Assembly: GCF_018531495.1 (NCBI RefSeq) | Contig: NZ_JAHDTI010000002.1 | Span: 744,001-808,000 of the forward strand | DNA from: Nonomuraea sediminis | Lineage (GTDB): Bacteria; Actinomycetota; Actinomycetes; Streptosporangiales; Streptosporangiaceae | Direction of reading: 5' to 3' | DNA: 64,000 nucleotides | Shown here: one piece after another, positions 1-7,487 of the stretch | Layout: each line of letters begins with the position of its first letter | How positions within the stretch are numbered: the stretch's first letter is position 1 | Notes under the pieces: model-generated | The model's database searches: none | The model's input: only the letters and a program-made list of their open reading frames with translations | What the model was told of the DNA's origin: nothing | Program-made: the position numbers and the translations under genes

Positions 1-1
1 G

Positions 2-256
2 ATCGCCGCCTGGCGCGAGTCGACGGTCTTCACCGATGCCGAGCGGGCCGCGCTCGAACTCACCGAGGAGGGCACCCGCATCGCTGACGCCGCCGGCGGT
101 GTCAGCGACGAAACCTGGGCGAAGGCCGCCAAGCACTACGACGAGGACCAGCTCGCCGCCCTGGTGTCACTGATCGCCCTGATCAACGCCTATAACCGCA
201 TGAACGTGATCATCCAGCAGCCCGCCGGCGACTACCAGCCCGGCCAGTGGAGCTGA
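2..256 (+). CDS. Carboxymuconolactone decarboxylase family protein, C-terminal part
   Basis: The gene enters from the left edge, so only the last 84 residues are seen; the frame starts at base 2 and ends at a TGA at 254-256. The residues run TDAERAALELTE, then a helix ending in YDEDQLAALVSLIALINAYNR and a short tail. This is the usual C-terminal half of AhpD/CMD-type proteins, all-alpha proteins that act as peroxidase partners or decarboxylases. The CxxC/His active site would lie in the missing upstream part, so the exact activity cannot be judged. The downstream region to the converging phosphotransferase holds a dispersed repeat. Confidence 0.8.
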   Translation: MAAWRESTVFTDAERAALELTEEGTRIADAAGGVSDETWAKAAKHYDEDQLAALVSLIALINAYNRMNVIIQQPAGDYQPGQWS

Positions 257-267
257 CCAACCCCAAC

Positions 268-464
268 CCCCGAAGCACCGTAGCGGCGGCGCCCGTCCCC
301 GACCCGCCGCCCCTCAGCCCGAAGTACGGCGGGCACGCAACTGGGCCTAACCCTGCCTCCCGAAGCGCCGTAGCGGCGGGCAACCGTCCCCGACTCGCCG
401 CCGGCGCCGGTCACAGGCCCTCAACCGAAGTACGGCGGGCGGCCGGTGGGGCGGCTTGCCGTAC
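268..464 (-). repeat. Dispersed intergenic repeat, copy A (about 1.6 units)
   Basis: Read on the minus strand this stretch starts GTACGGCAAGCC and contains CCACCGGCCGCCCGCCGTAC, TTCGGTTGAGG, GGCGAGTCGGGGAC and GTTGCCCGCCGCTACGGCGC. The same blocks in the same order occur on the plus strand at 23792-23900 and 40851-40976. Copy A contains a second partial unit: CGAAGYRCCGTAGCGGCGG-type blocks begin at 271 and 361, and CGAAGTACGGCGGGC occurs at 320-334 and 426-440. It fills the space between two converging genes. A non-coding dispersed repeat is the best reading; function is unknown. Confidence 0.65.
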
Positions 465-476
465 AGAAGCAAGAAG

Positions 477-1337
477 TCAGGCGAGGGTGGCGGTGAGGGT
501 TTGGTGGCCTATCTGGGCGATCAGGGGGTGGTCGGAGGAGTGGGACAGGAAGGCGAGGGAGAGGGCGAGGGCCCAGCCTCGGGCGCGGGTCCAGGTGTGG
601 GGGTCCGCTTTGTAGGTTGTGCGGAAGGTGTCGTGGTGGTCCGGGGGTAGGAGCATCCAGGCGACCGACAGGTCCGTGGCCGGGTCGCCGGCGGTGAGGT
701 CGCCGAAGTCGATGATGCCGGTGATCCGGGCGTCGTTGACGAGGATGTTGGCGGGGTGGAGGTCGCCGTGGAGCCAGACGGGTGGGCCCGGCCAGCGGGG
801 GGCGGCCAGGGCGGCGTCCCGGACGCGGCGCACGGCGGGGGTGTCGACGAGGTCGCCGAGGGTGTGCAGGTTCTTGGTGTCCACGTCGCTGCGGGCCGCC
901 AGGGGGATGCCGCGGAACGGGTTGGCGGGGGCATCAGGGGCGGCGGGGGTGTGGAGAGCGCGCAGGAAGGTGGCCAGGGTTCGGGCGGCGTCGTCCCAGG
1001 CGGGCGGGTTGTGCCAGGCGATCCGGCCGGGTAGCAGGGAGACGACGCTCCACGGCCACGGATAGCCGAGTGCGGGACGACCGATCCGGGTGGGAGCCGG
1101 GATCGGCAGCGGCAGGTGCGGCGCGAGCTGCGGTAGCCACTGCTGCTCGTTGGCCAGCAGTCTCGCTGCCACCTCGCGTCGCGGCAGCCGTACGGCCAGC
1201 GAGGGCCCCAGCCGGAACATGACGTTGTCCCACCCGTTGGCCAGCGGCTCGATCGCCAGATCGGCCAGATCGGGATGCTGGTCGGCGAGCAGCCGCCTGA
1301 CCAGGTCGGCGGTGACGTCCACTTCGGCGGCGGGCAT
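477..1337 (-). CDS. Aminoglycoside phosphotransferase (APH/kinase-fold) family protein
   Basis: A 286-residue protein-kinase-like small-molecule phosphotransferase. The Brenner motif is HGDLHPANILV (catalytic Asp and Mg-binding Asn) and the metal-binding loop is IIDFGDLTAGDP, both in the C-terminal lobe in the expected order. The N-lobe contains NGWDNVMFRLG and AVRLPRRE. The family includes aminoglycoside and macrolide kinases but most members are uncharacterised, so resistance is not implied. I chose the ATG at 1337 (MPAAEVDV); a GTG at 1379 in frame would add 14 residues. It is divergent from the serine hydrolase gene and stands alone. Confidence 0.85.
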   Translation of the reverse strand: MPAAEVDVTADLVRRLLADQHPDLADLAIEPLANGWDNVMFRLGPSLAVRLPRREVAARLLANEQQWLPQLAPHLPLPIPAPTRIGRPALGYPWPWSVVSLLPGRIAWHNPPAWDDAARTLATFLRALHTPAAPDAPANPFRGIPLAARSDVDTKNLHTLGDLVDTPAVRRVRDAALAAPRWPGPPVWLHGDLHPANILVNDARITGIIDFGDLTAGDPATDLSVAWMLLPPDHHDTFRTTYKADPHTWTRARGWALALSLAFLSHSSDHPLIAQIGHQTLTATLA

Positions 1338-1445
1338 CGGGTTGGGAGCCACCTGGCGACCATATACGCGTAACAGCACGGCATCAGCACCGTGACAGCG
1401 GGCGCGAGCATCGTTGGGGACATCCGAGAAGGAAGGAACAAGGGG

Positions 1446-2765
1446 ATGTCACACGAGAAGCTTGCTGAGTTCATCCGGGCCGCCGCTGAGGAGTTCGGCA
1501 TTCCGGGGGCCGCTGTCGGCGTGTGGGTGGGGGGCGAGGAGATCTATGCCTGCCACGGCGTGACGAGCATCGAGAACCCGCTGGCCGTCGACGAGAACAC
1601 GCTCTTCCAGCTCGCCTCGATCACCAAGACGTACACGGCGACCGCGCTGATGCGCCTGGTCGAAGCGGGCAAGGTCGAGCTGGACGCGCCGGTGCGCCGG
1701 TACGTGCCCGAGTTCCCGCTGGACGACGAGCAGGTGACCGTGGGACGGCTGCTCAACCACACCGCGGGCCTGGACTGGGCGGTCATCGTGGACACCGGCG
1801 AGGGCGACGACGCGCTGGCCGCCTACGTGAGGAAGATGGGGGAGCTCATCGCGCCGCCCGGGACCCGCGCTTCCTACAGCCAGGCGGGCTACAACCTGGT
1901 GGGGCGGGTCATCGAGAACGTCACCGGCCTGCCGTACGAGAAGGCCGTGGCCGAGCTGGTGCTCGGGCCGGCGGGGCTGGAGAACAGCTTCTTCGCGGCC
2001 CAGGACGTCATCACCAGGCGGTTCGCCGTGGGGCACAACCTCGGCGAGGACGGGACGCTGTCCGTGGCGCGGCCGTGGAAGGGGACGCGGGCCAACAACC
2101 CGGGCGGCGGCCTCGTGTCCTCGGTGGCCGACCAGCTGCGGTGGGCCCGCTACCACCTGGAGGGCGACGCCACGCTGCGCGGGATGCGGGAGCCGACGGT
2201 GGCGCTGCGGGCCAGCTCGCTGGGCGACGCCATCGGCACCGCCTGGTTCCTGCGCGACGTCGACGGCGTGCGCACGGTCGGGCACGGCGGGTCGGCCAAC
2301 GGGATGTTCGGCGAGCTGCTCCTGGTGCCGGAGCGCGACTTCGCGGTCGTCGTGGTGTCCAACGCCGGCCCGAACGGCATCCCGTTCGACCAGGCGATCG
2401 TCCGCTGGGCGCTGGAGCACTACCTGGGCGTGATCGACCGTGACCCGGAGCCGATCCCCTTCGACGCCGCGCGCTTCGAGGAGATCGTCGGCACCTACGA
2501 CATCGACGCTATGACACTCACCATCACCGCCGACGGGCAGGAGCCGGCCATCGAGGTCCGCATCAGGCCCGAGATCCGCGCCGCCGCCGACACCGAACTG
2601 CCCCAGGACCATGCCCCGTTCCCGTTCGGCCTGCTGCCGGGCGACACGGACGAGTACGTGATCATCGAAGGCGCCTTCAAGGGCCAGCGCGGCTTCTTCA
2701 CCCGCGACGCCACCGGCACGATCACCGGCGTCGACCTGGCCGGCCGCCTCTTCAATCGGACGTGA
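1446..2765 (+). CDS. Serine hydrolase, beta-lactamase class C / penicillin-binding-like
   Basis: A 439-residue member of the beta-lactamase-related serine hydrolases (esterases, D-aminopeptidases, DD-peptidases). The nucleophile motif SITK is at residues 58-61, the tyrosine motif YSQ at 144-146, and the third motif HGG at 280-282. No signal peptide is visible, so a cytoplasmic enzyme is likely. A C-terminal lipocalin-like domain (from about residue 360, GTYDIDAMTLTI) follows the catalytic domain. The ATG at 1446 has GAAGGAAG upstream. The M1 peptidase gene starts 16 bases after its stop, so the two are probably co-transcribed. Substrate unknown. Confidence 0.9.
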   Translation: MSHEKLAEFIRAAAEEFGIPGAAVGVWVGGEEIYACHGVTSIENPLAVDENTLFQLASITKTYTATALMRLVEAGKVELDAPVRRYVPEFPLDDEQVTVGRLLNHTAGLDWAVIVDTGEGDDALAAYVRKMGELIAPPGTRASYSQAGYNLVGRVIENVTGLPYEKAVAELVLGPAGLENSFFAAQDVITRRFAVGHNLGEDGTLSVARPWKGTRANNPGGGLVSSVADQLRWARYHLEGDATLRGMREPTVALRASSLGDAIGTAWFLRDVDGVRTVGHGGSANGMFGELLLVPERDFAVVVVSNAGPNGIPFDQAIVRWALEHYLGVIDRDPEPIPFDAARFEEIVGTYDIDAMTLTITADGQEPAIEVRIRPEIRAAADTELPQDHAPFPFGLLPGDTDEYVIIEGAFKGQRGFFTRDATGTITGVDLAGRLFNRT

Positions 2766-2781
2766 CATCCACGGAACAATC

Positions 2782-4137
2782 ATGGGCATGGCATGGGTGA
2801 GCACTCTGGCGGTCGCCGTGTTGTTGTCCGGCATCGGCGATCCGTACTTTCCCGCTGACGGGAACGCGGGCTATGACGTGAGCCATTACCGGCTGGATCT
2901 GCGCTACCAGCCCGGGGCGGATCGGCTGGCGGGGACGGCGGTGATCCGGGCGAGCGCCACGCGGGATCTACGGCGCGTGAGTTTCGACTTCCGGCTCGAC
3001 GCGAGTGAGGCGCGGGTGAACGGGGTGCAGGCGGGACTGGTACGGCGGGGCGGCAAGCTGGTCGTGACGCCGGAGGCCGCGTTGCCCGCCGGTAGGCCGT
3101 TCAGCGTGGAGGTGCGGTACTCGGGGGTGCCGTCCAGGGTGGTGATCGACGGCGAGCGCCCCTGGAAGGCCACCCCGGACGGGGCGTATTCGACGGCCGA
3201 GCCGCACATCGCCTCGGCGTGGTTCCCGTGCAACGACCACCCGCGGGACAAGGCCACCTACGACGTGTCGGTGACCGTGCCCGACGGCACCCAGGTGATC
3301 TCCACCGGCGTGCTGAAAGGCACCGACAGGCACAGCGGGTCGACCACGTGGCACTGGCACGGCTCCCGGCCGCAGGCGAGCTACCTGCAGACGCTGGCCA
3401 TCGGCCACTACGCGATCAAGCGCGGCACCGCCCCCGACGGCCGGCCCATCGTGACCGCCTACGACCGCAGGCTGAGCAAGTCGATGCGGAAGGCCGCGCA
3501 GGACAGCCTCGAGCGGACGCCGGAGGTGCTGGCCTGGGAGGAGAGCCTCTTCGGGCCCTACCCGTTCGAGGCCGAGGGCGGGATCGTGGTGGCCGGGGAC
3601 GACTCGGAGGACGCCGAGGAGTTCCAGACCAGGCCCGTCTATCGCAGCGGCGCTGCCGACCTGACGACCGTGGTGCACGAGAACGCGCACCAGTGGTTCG
3701 GCGACTCGGTGTCGGTGCGCTCCTGGCGCGACATCTGGCTGAACGAGGGCTTCGCCACCTACGCCGAGTGGATGTGGTCCGAGCACCTCGGCAAGGCCAC
3801 CGCCAGACAGCAGGCCGCCGAGGCGTACGCCAGGACCGACTGGCGGATCCTGCCGGGCGACCCGGGACGCGAGCACCTGTTCGACGACCCGGTTTACAAC
3901 CGAGGGGCGATGACCCTGCAGGCGCTGCGCGACACCGTGGGCGACAGGGACTTCTTCGCGATCGTGCGCGCCTGGGCCACCCGGCACCGCTACGGCAACG
4001 GGTCGACGCCGGAGTTCGTCGCGCTGGCGGAGAAGATCTCAGGCAAGCGGCTGGACACACTGTTCCGCACGTGGCTGTTCACCAAAGGGCGACCTCACGG
4101 CCGGATGAGCACATTCGCCAGCTCCCGCCAGCCCTGA
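2782..4137 (+). CDS. Secreted M1 family zinc metallopeptidase (aminopeptidase N-like)
   Basis: A 451-residue gluzincin. The zinc site is HENAH at residues 299-303 with the third ligand E322 in NEGFATYAE, giving exactly HExxH-x18-E. The exopeptidase GAMEN loop is replaced by a divergent stretch ending EEFQTRPVY, as in many short secreted actinobacterial M1 enzymes. The N-terminus has a hydrophobic run (TLAVAVLLSG) consistent with a signal peptide. At about 450 residues it lacks the large C-terminal domain of full aminopeptidase N. ATG codons at 2782 and 2788 are both possible. The 3' end overlaps the converging LLM oxidoreductase by 43 bases. Confidence 0.92.
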   Translation: MGMAWVSTLAVAVLLSGIGDPYFPADGNAGYDVSHYRLDLRYQPGADRLAGTAVIRASATRDLRRVSFDFRLDASEARVNGVQAGLVRRGGKLVVTPEAALPAGRPFSVEVRYSGVPSRVVIDGERPWKATPDGAYSTAEPHIASAWFPCNDHPRDKATYDVSVTVPDGTQVISTGVLKGTDRHSGSTTWHWHGSRPQASYLQTLAIGHYAIKRGTAPDGRPIVTAYDRRLSKSMRKAAQDSLERTPEVLAWEESLFGPYPFEAEGGIVVAGDDSEDAEEFQTRPVYRSGAADLTTVVHENAHQWFGDSVSVRSWRDIWLNEGFATYAEWMWSEHLGKATARQQAAEAYARTDWRILPGDPGREHLFDDPVYNRGAMTLQALRDTVGDRDFFAIVRAWATRHRYGNGSTPEFVALAEKISGKRLDTLFRTWLFTKGRPHGRMSTFASSRQP

Positions 4138-4901
4138 CGTGGGTCGGGGAGGAGGACGTTGATGGCCACCTGGTCGGCACCGGCGTCGAAGTGAGCGTCC
4201 ACGTCGGCGCTGATCCGCTCGAGAGTGCCCCAGGAGGCCACGGCGTCCACGAGGCGATCGCTCAGCCTGGAGATGTCCTCGTCGGTGAAGCCCTGGGAGC
4301 GGAAGCTGGCCACGTACCCGCCGATCTTCGACAGGAAGGACAGCGGCGTCCTGATCAGTGCTCTGGCCTCCGCGGGATCCGTCGAAGGGACCACGAACTG
4401 GTTGATGACCAGGGTCGAGTCCTCACCCAGGATCTCCCGCGCCCGCGCCGTGTACTCGGGCGTGACCAGCAGCGGCAGCGAGCCCGCCGTACGGTCACGG
4501 GCCATGGCGAGCTTGCGCGGGCCCATCGCCGCCAGCATCCGGCGCTCGGCCGGGATGACCGGGTCGAGCTCGTCCAGGTAGGCCTCCAGCGCCGCGAGCT
4601 GCCGCGGCTCCTGCCGTCCCCCGAGCCCCACCAGGAAGCGCCCAGGGTGCTCCTTCTCAACGGCGGAATACGTCTCGATCACGGTGGAGGCGTCATAGAG
4701 GCCCGTCGGGATGATGGAGCTGGCGACCGTCACCCGCTCGGTCGCCCCGATCACAGCGCCGAGCGGGTCAAGCGTCCGCAGCTGCCCACCCGGCAGCCAG
4801 ATCGTCGAGTAGCCGAGCCGCTCGAGCTCGGCGGCGTCGTCAAGGTAGGTGTCGGTCACGTTCAGGCCCACACCGATGCGGCCAAGATTCAGTCGAGTCA
4901 T
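4095..4901 (-). CDS. LLM-class F420-dependent oxidoreductase
   Basis: A 268-residue TIM-barrel protein of the luciferase-like monooxygenase family (MTRLNLGRIGVGLN, then ELERLGYSTIWLPGG, TVASSIIP and FLVGLGG), closest to the F420-dependent subgroup that uses deazaflavin for hydride transfer. Substrate unknown. The promoter is striking: a SoxR-type palindrome sits in a 19-base spacer directly upstream, with the -10 element ending seven bases before the ATG, so the mRNA is probably leaderless. That places the enzyme in a predicted response to redox-cycling compounds. Confidence 0.88.
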   Translation of the reverse strand: MTRLNLGRIGVGLNVTDTYLDDAAELERLGYSTIWLPGGQLRTLDPLGAVIGATERVTVASSIIPTGLYDASTVIETYSAVEKEHPGRFLVGLGGRQEPRQLAALEAYLDELDPVIPAERRMLAAMGPRKLAMARDRTAGSLPLLVTPEYTARAREILGEDSTLVINQFVVPSTDPAEARALIRTPLSFLSKIGGYVASFRSQGFTDEDISRLSDRLVDAVASWGTLERISADVDAHFDAGADQVAINVLLPDPRQGWRELANVLIRP

Positions 4902-4907
4902 GCGGCC

Positions 4908-4938
4908 ACGCTAAAACCTCAACCGCAGTTGAGGGCAA
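4908..4938 (-). promoter_or_regulatory. Predicted SoxR-dependent promoter of the LLM oxidoreductase
   Basis: On the minus strand the -35 element is TTGCCC (4938-4933) and the -10 is TAGCGT (4913-4908), separated by 19 bases, the over-long spacing typical of MerR/SoxR-activated promoters. The spacer and -35 edge hold the perfect dyad CCTCAA-N6-TTGAGG (4917-4934), the classical SoxR box. The start codon at 4901 lies where transcription should begin. Confidence 0.75.
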
Positions 4939-4939
4939 G

Positions 4940-5224
4940 CTAGTCGATGACGCGGCCGTTCTGGGCGGTGGCGTTCTGGGTGAGGGACATGGCCAGCGGG
5001 GCCTCGGGGAGGTTGGGGATGTCCCGCAGGGCCGCGACGAGCTGCTCGACGCTGTCCCAGTGCCAGGTGTCGGAGTAGGTGCCGTCCTCCAGTGCGATGA
5101 GCCGGGTGTCCGACAGGCCGGGGTGCTTGGCGCGCACCGCGGCGATCAGTGCGCCGCGGCGGACGATCAGCTCGTCCAGGTTGGCCGGGTCGACGGAGTA
5201 GATGTGGGTGCGAACGGCGGTCAT
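4940..5224 (-). CDS. Small ABM-like (antibiotic biosynthesis monooxygenase superfamily) protein
   Basis: A 94-residue protein with the dimeric alpha+beta barrel pattern: strand TAVRTHIYSV, helix DELIVRRGALIAAVRAKHPG, strands DTRLIALEDGTYSDTWHW, then helix EQLVAALRDIP. Such proteins are small oxygenases, decarboxylases or binding proteins, and no catalytic residue can be assigned. The ATG at 5224 has a good ribosome binding site (GGAGG, five-base spacing). It lies immediately upstream of the SoxR-box LLM gene on the same strand but ends before that promoter. Confidence 0.65.
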   Translation of the reverse strand: MTAVRTHIYSVDPANLDELIVRRGALIAAVRAKHPGLSDTRLIALEDGTYSDTWHWDSVEQLVAALRDIPNLPEAPLAMSLTQNATAQNGRVID

Positions 5225-5350
5225 CGGGTCCTCCAGGTGGTTCGTTTCGGCTACGGACACGAGCTTGCACGCCCCGGTTAATACATTCGCGATGCATCGA
5301 CGATGCGTGTGTGAGGTTCGCGGGCAAGGCGGCGAACTCACCGACGAGGG

Positions 5351-5458
5351 CTCGGCATCGAGGTGGACGCCGCCGCCGTCGAGCGGGCGGCCGAGGTCGG
5401 CCACCGGTGGCGGTCGCCGGTCTGGTGCCGCGACGATGGCAGCCTCGCGGAGTGGTGA
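5351..5458 (+). pseudogene. Possible 3' remnant of a decayed gene
   Basis: In the 304-base gap between the ABM-like and GT87 genes, one frame reads LGIEVDAAAVERAAEVGHRW and continues with SPVWCRDDGSLAEW to a TGA at 5456-5458, a balanced protein-like composition with no start codon or ribosome binding site. Just upstream, another frame reads EVRGQGGELTDEG, as if a frameshift separates the two. I do not recognise the family. It could be a chance open stretch in GC-rich DNA. Confidence 0.3.
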
Positions 5459-5528
5459 CTTCTTACAGAGTACGGACGATCTACCTCGTGATGGCGTTTT
5501 TGCAGGTCAGGCATGCGAGGCTCGCCTC

Positions 5529-6800
5529 ATGGCAGTGGTCGCGCTCCTGGCGCTGGTGGCCGTGCTCGTCAGGCTGGCGCTCGGCGGGCCCGGCCTGCTC
5601 GGCTGGTACCTGGCCGCGTGGGCGCTGTTCGCCGCCGCCCTGTGGCTGTCGCGGCACGGCCGCCACCTGAAGCTCCTGGTGATCGGCGGCGGCCTGGCCG
5701 TCATCGCCACCGGCCTGGCCGGCCCGCCGAGCACCAGCACCGACTCCTACCGCTACGCCTGGGACGGCCGCGTGCAGGCCGCCGGCATCTCCCCCTACGA
5801 CCACGCCCCCGCTGACCCGGCGCTGGCCCCGCTGCGCGACGGCTGGCTCTTCCCGCCCGGCTGCGGCGGCTGCACCCGGATCAACCGGCCCACCGTGCAC
5901 ACGATCTACCCGCCGGTCGCCGAGGGCTACTTCCTGGTCGTGCACTGGCTCTCGCCCGCCGGCACGCGCCACAAGCCGCTCCAGGTCGGCGGCGCGCTGC
6001 TGGCCGTCGCCGTGCTGCTCGCGCTGTGCCGGGCCTCAGGGGTACGGCGGGCCGCCGCGTGGGCGTGGTGCCCTGCCGTACCCATCGAAGCCGTCAACAA
6101 CGCGCACGTCGACACGCTGGCGGTGCTGCTGGTCGTGCTCGCCTTCAGCGTCAACCGCGGACGGGGGGCGCTGCTCGGCGCGGCGATCGCGGCCAAGCTG
6201 CTGCCCGTGGCCACGCTGCCAGGCGCCCTGTCCGGCGTGCTGCGCCGCGGGGTGGACTGGCGGCGGATCCTGGCGATCACGGTGCCCGCCGCGCTGGTCG
6301 TGGCGCTGGCCTACCTGCCGTACGTGCTCGTCTCGCGGTCCTCCGTGCTCGGCTACCTGTTCGGTTACGTCCAGGAGGAGCACTATTCGGCGCCCTCCGC
6401 CGGCGACCGGTACGCGGTGCTGCGGCTGCTGCTGCCCGACTCGTGGGCGCCGGTGGCCGCGATCGTCGCGCTGGCCGCCGTCACGCTCTACGTGCTGCGG
6501 TACGGCGAGCCCGACCGCCCGTGGCACGGCGCCCTGCTGGTGACCGGTTCCCTGCTGCTGCTGTTCACCCCGGGCTACTCCTGGTACGCGCTGCTCGTGG
6601 TCGCGCTGGCGGCGATGGACGGCCGGTGGGAGTGGCTCGGCGTGCCGCTGGCCGGCGGCATCGCCTACCTGGGTGGCCCGGCGACCCTGGCCTACACACT
6701 GGCGGCCGCCGCGGTCCTTGCAGGCCAGTGGCCTTCCATCAAGCGGCTGGCGGGTCAGCGACCCTTCGTCAAACGGCTGGCGGGTCAGCGTCGATCATGA
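5529..6800 (+). CDS. GT87-type polyprenol-phosphate-dependent membrane mannosyltransferase
   Basis: A 423-residue polytopic membrane protein, about 10-11 helices, of the GT87/DUF2029 kind (GT-C fold), which transfers mannose from polyprenyl-phosphate-mannose outside the membrane. The first extracytoplasmic loop after helix 2-3 carries the family-typical STDSYRYAWDGRVQAAGISPY (acidic catalytic region), and later NNAHVDTLAVLLVVLA and IAAKLLPVATLPGAL. The ATG at 5529 follows GAGG; the hydrophobic region begins at once. The extreme C-terminus, LAGQWPSIKRLAGQRPFVKR..., is encoded by a 30-base tandem repeat that runs on past the stop. It converges with the GT2/epimerase pair, which may make a related glycolipid. 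Confidence 0.85.
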   Translation: MAVVALLALVAVLVRLALGGPGLLGWYLAAWALFAAALWLSRHGRHLKLLVIGGGLAVIATGLAGPPSTSTDSYRYAWDGRVQAAGISPYDHAPADPALAPLRDGWLFPPGCGGCTRINRPTVHTIYPPVAEGYFLVVHWLSPAGTRHKPLQVGGALLAVAVLLALCRASGVRRAAAWAWCPAVPIEAVNNAHVDTLAVLLVVLAFSVNRGRGALLGAAIAAKLLPVATLPGALSGVLRRGVDWRRILAITVPAALVVALAYLPYVLVSRSSVLGYLFGYVQEEHYSAPSAGDRYAVLRLLLPDSWAPVAAIVALAAVTLYVLRYGEPDRPWHGALLVTGSLLLLFTPGYSWYALLVVALAAMDGRWEWLGVPLAGGIAYLGGPATLAYTLAAAAVLAGQWPSIKRLAGQRPFVKRLAGQRRS

Positions 6801-6850
6801 AGCGGCCGGCCGGTCAGCGGTCGTTCATGAAGCGGCCGGCGGGCCGTTCA
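6731..6850. repeat. Four imperfect ~30-bp tandem repeats across a convergent gene junction
   Basis: The core AAGCGGCTGGCGGGTCAGCG occurs at 6741-6760, 6771-6790, 6800-6819 and, degenerated, 6830-6849, a period of 30, 29 and 30 bases. The first two copies encode the GT87 C-terminus, the third spans its stop, and the fourth lies in the last codons of the converging GT2 gene. Confidence 0.85.
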
Positions 6851-7487
6851 TCACGCGGCGCATGTCGGAGATCGCGCGGGCGGTGCCGCGGAGCGTGCCG
6901 GTGACCTTGGAGCGGCCCCGGCGGCGCAGGTAGGCCACGTCCACCTCGGCGATCCGCCAGCCATGGGCCGCGGCCCGCAGCACCATCTCCAGCGGGTAGC
7001 CGAACCGGCGGTCGGTCAGCCCGAGCGCCAGCAACCCGGCCCGCGAGCAGGCCCGCATCGGCCCCAGATCGCGCACGCGCACGCCCGCCCGTCGGCGCAG
7101 GTTCCAGGCCAGCACCATGTTGCCGAGCCGGGCGTGCGCAGGCCACGCCCCCGGCTCGGGCACCCGCCGCCCGAGCACCAGATCGGCCTCCCCGGCCGCG
7201 ACAGGCGCGACGACCTCGGGCAGCTGACGGGGATCCAGCGAGGCGTCGGCGTCCATGAAGCACACCAGCTCAGCCGTCGCCGCCAGCAGCCCCGCGTGGC
7301 AGGCGGCGCCGAAGCCCCGGCGCGGCTCGCCGACCACCCGGGCGCCCAGGTCGGCCGCGACCTTGGCGGTGGCGTCGGTGGAGCCGTTGTCGACCACGAT
7401 CGGGGTGAAGCCGGGCGGGATGCGCTCGAGCACCCACGGCAGCGCGGCCTCCTCGTCCAGGCACGGCAGCACCACGTCCACGTTCAT
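6825..7487 (-). CDS. GT2 family glycosyltransferase (dolichyl/polyprenyl-phosphate sugar synthase-like)
   Basis: A 220-residue GT-A fold enzyme. The N-terminus VDVVLPCLDEEAALPWVLERIP and VVDNGSTDATAKVA form the nucleotide-sugar site, and CFMDADASLDP contains the metal-binding DxD. LGRRVPEPG and RRGRSKVTGTLRGT are typical of the short, soluble family 2 enzymes. No C-terminal membrane helices are present. Its start overlaps the epimerase stop in an ATGA, so the two are translationally coupled. The product could feed the converging GT87 membrane enzyme; that link is an inference. Confidence 0.88.
   Translation of the reverse strand: MNVDVVLPCLDEEAALPWVLERIPPGFTPIVVDNGSTDATAKVAADLGARVVGEPRRGFGAACHAGLLAATAELVCFMDADASLDPRQLPEVVAPVAAGEADLVLGRRVPEPGAWPAHARLGNMVLAWNLRRRAGVRVRDLGPMRACSRAGLLALGLTDRRFGYPLEMVLRAAAHGWRIAEVDVAYLRRRGRSKVTGTLRGTARAISDMRRVMNGPPAAS

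Noticed and set aside
268..464. Interpreting the dispersed repeats as CRISPR or phage attachment sites
   Set aside because: Units are not regularly spaced with unique spacers, no cas, integrase or tRNA gene is near, and copies are scattered over 40 kb.
3219..4943. A 574-residue plus-strand frame over the M1 peptidase and LLM genes
   Set aside because: It is an out-of-frame shadow; HExxH and LLM motifs lie in the other frames.
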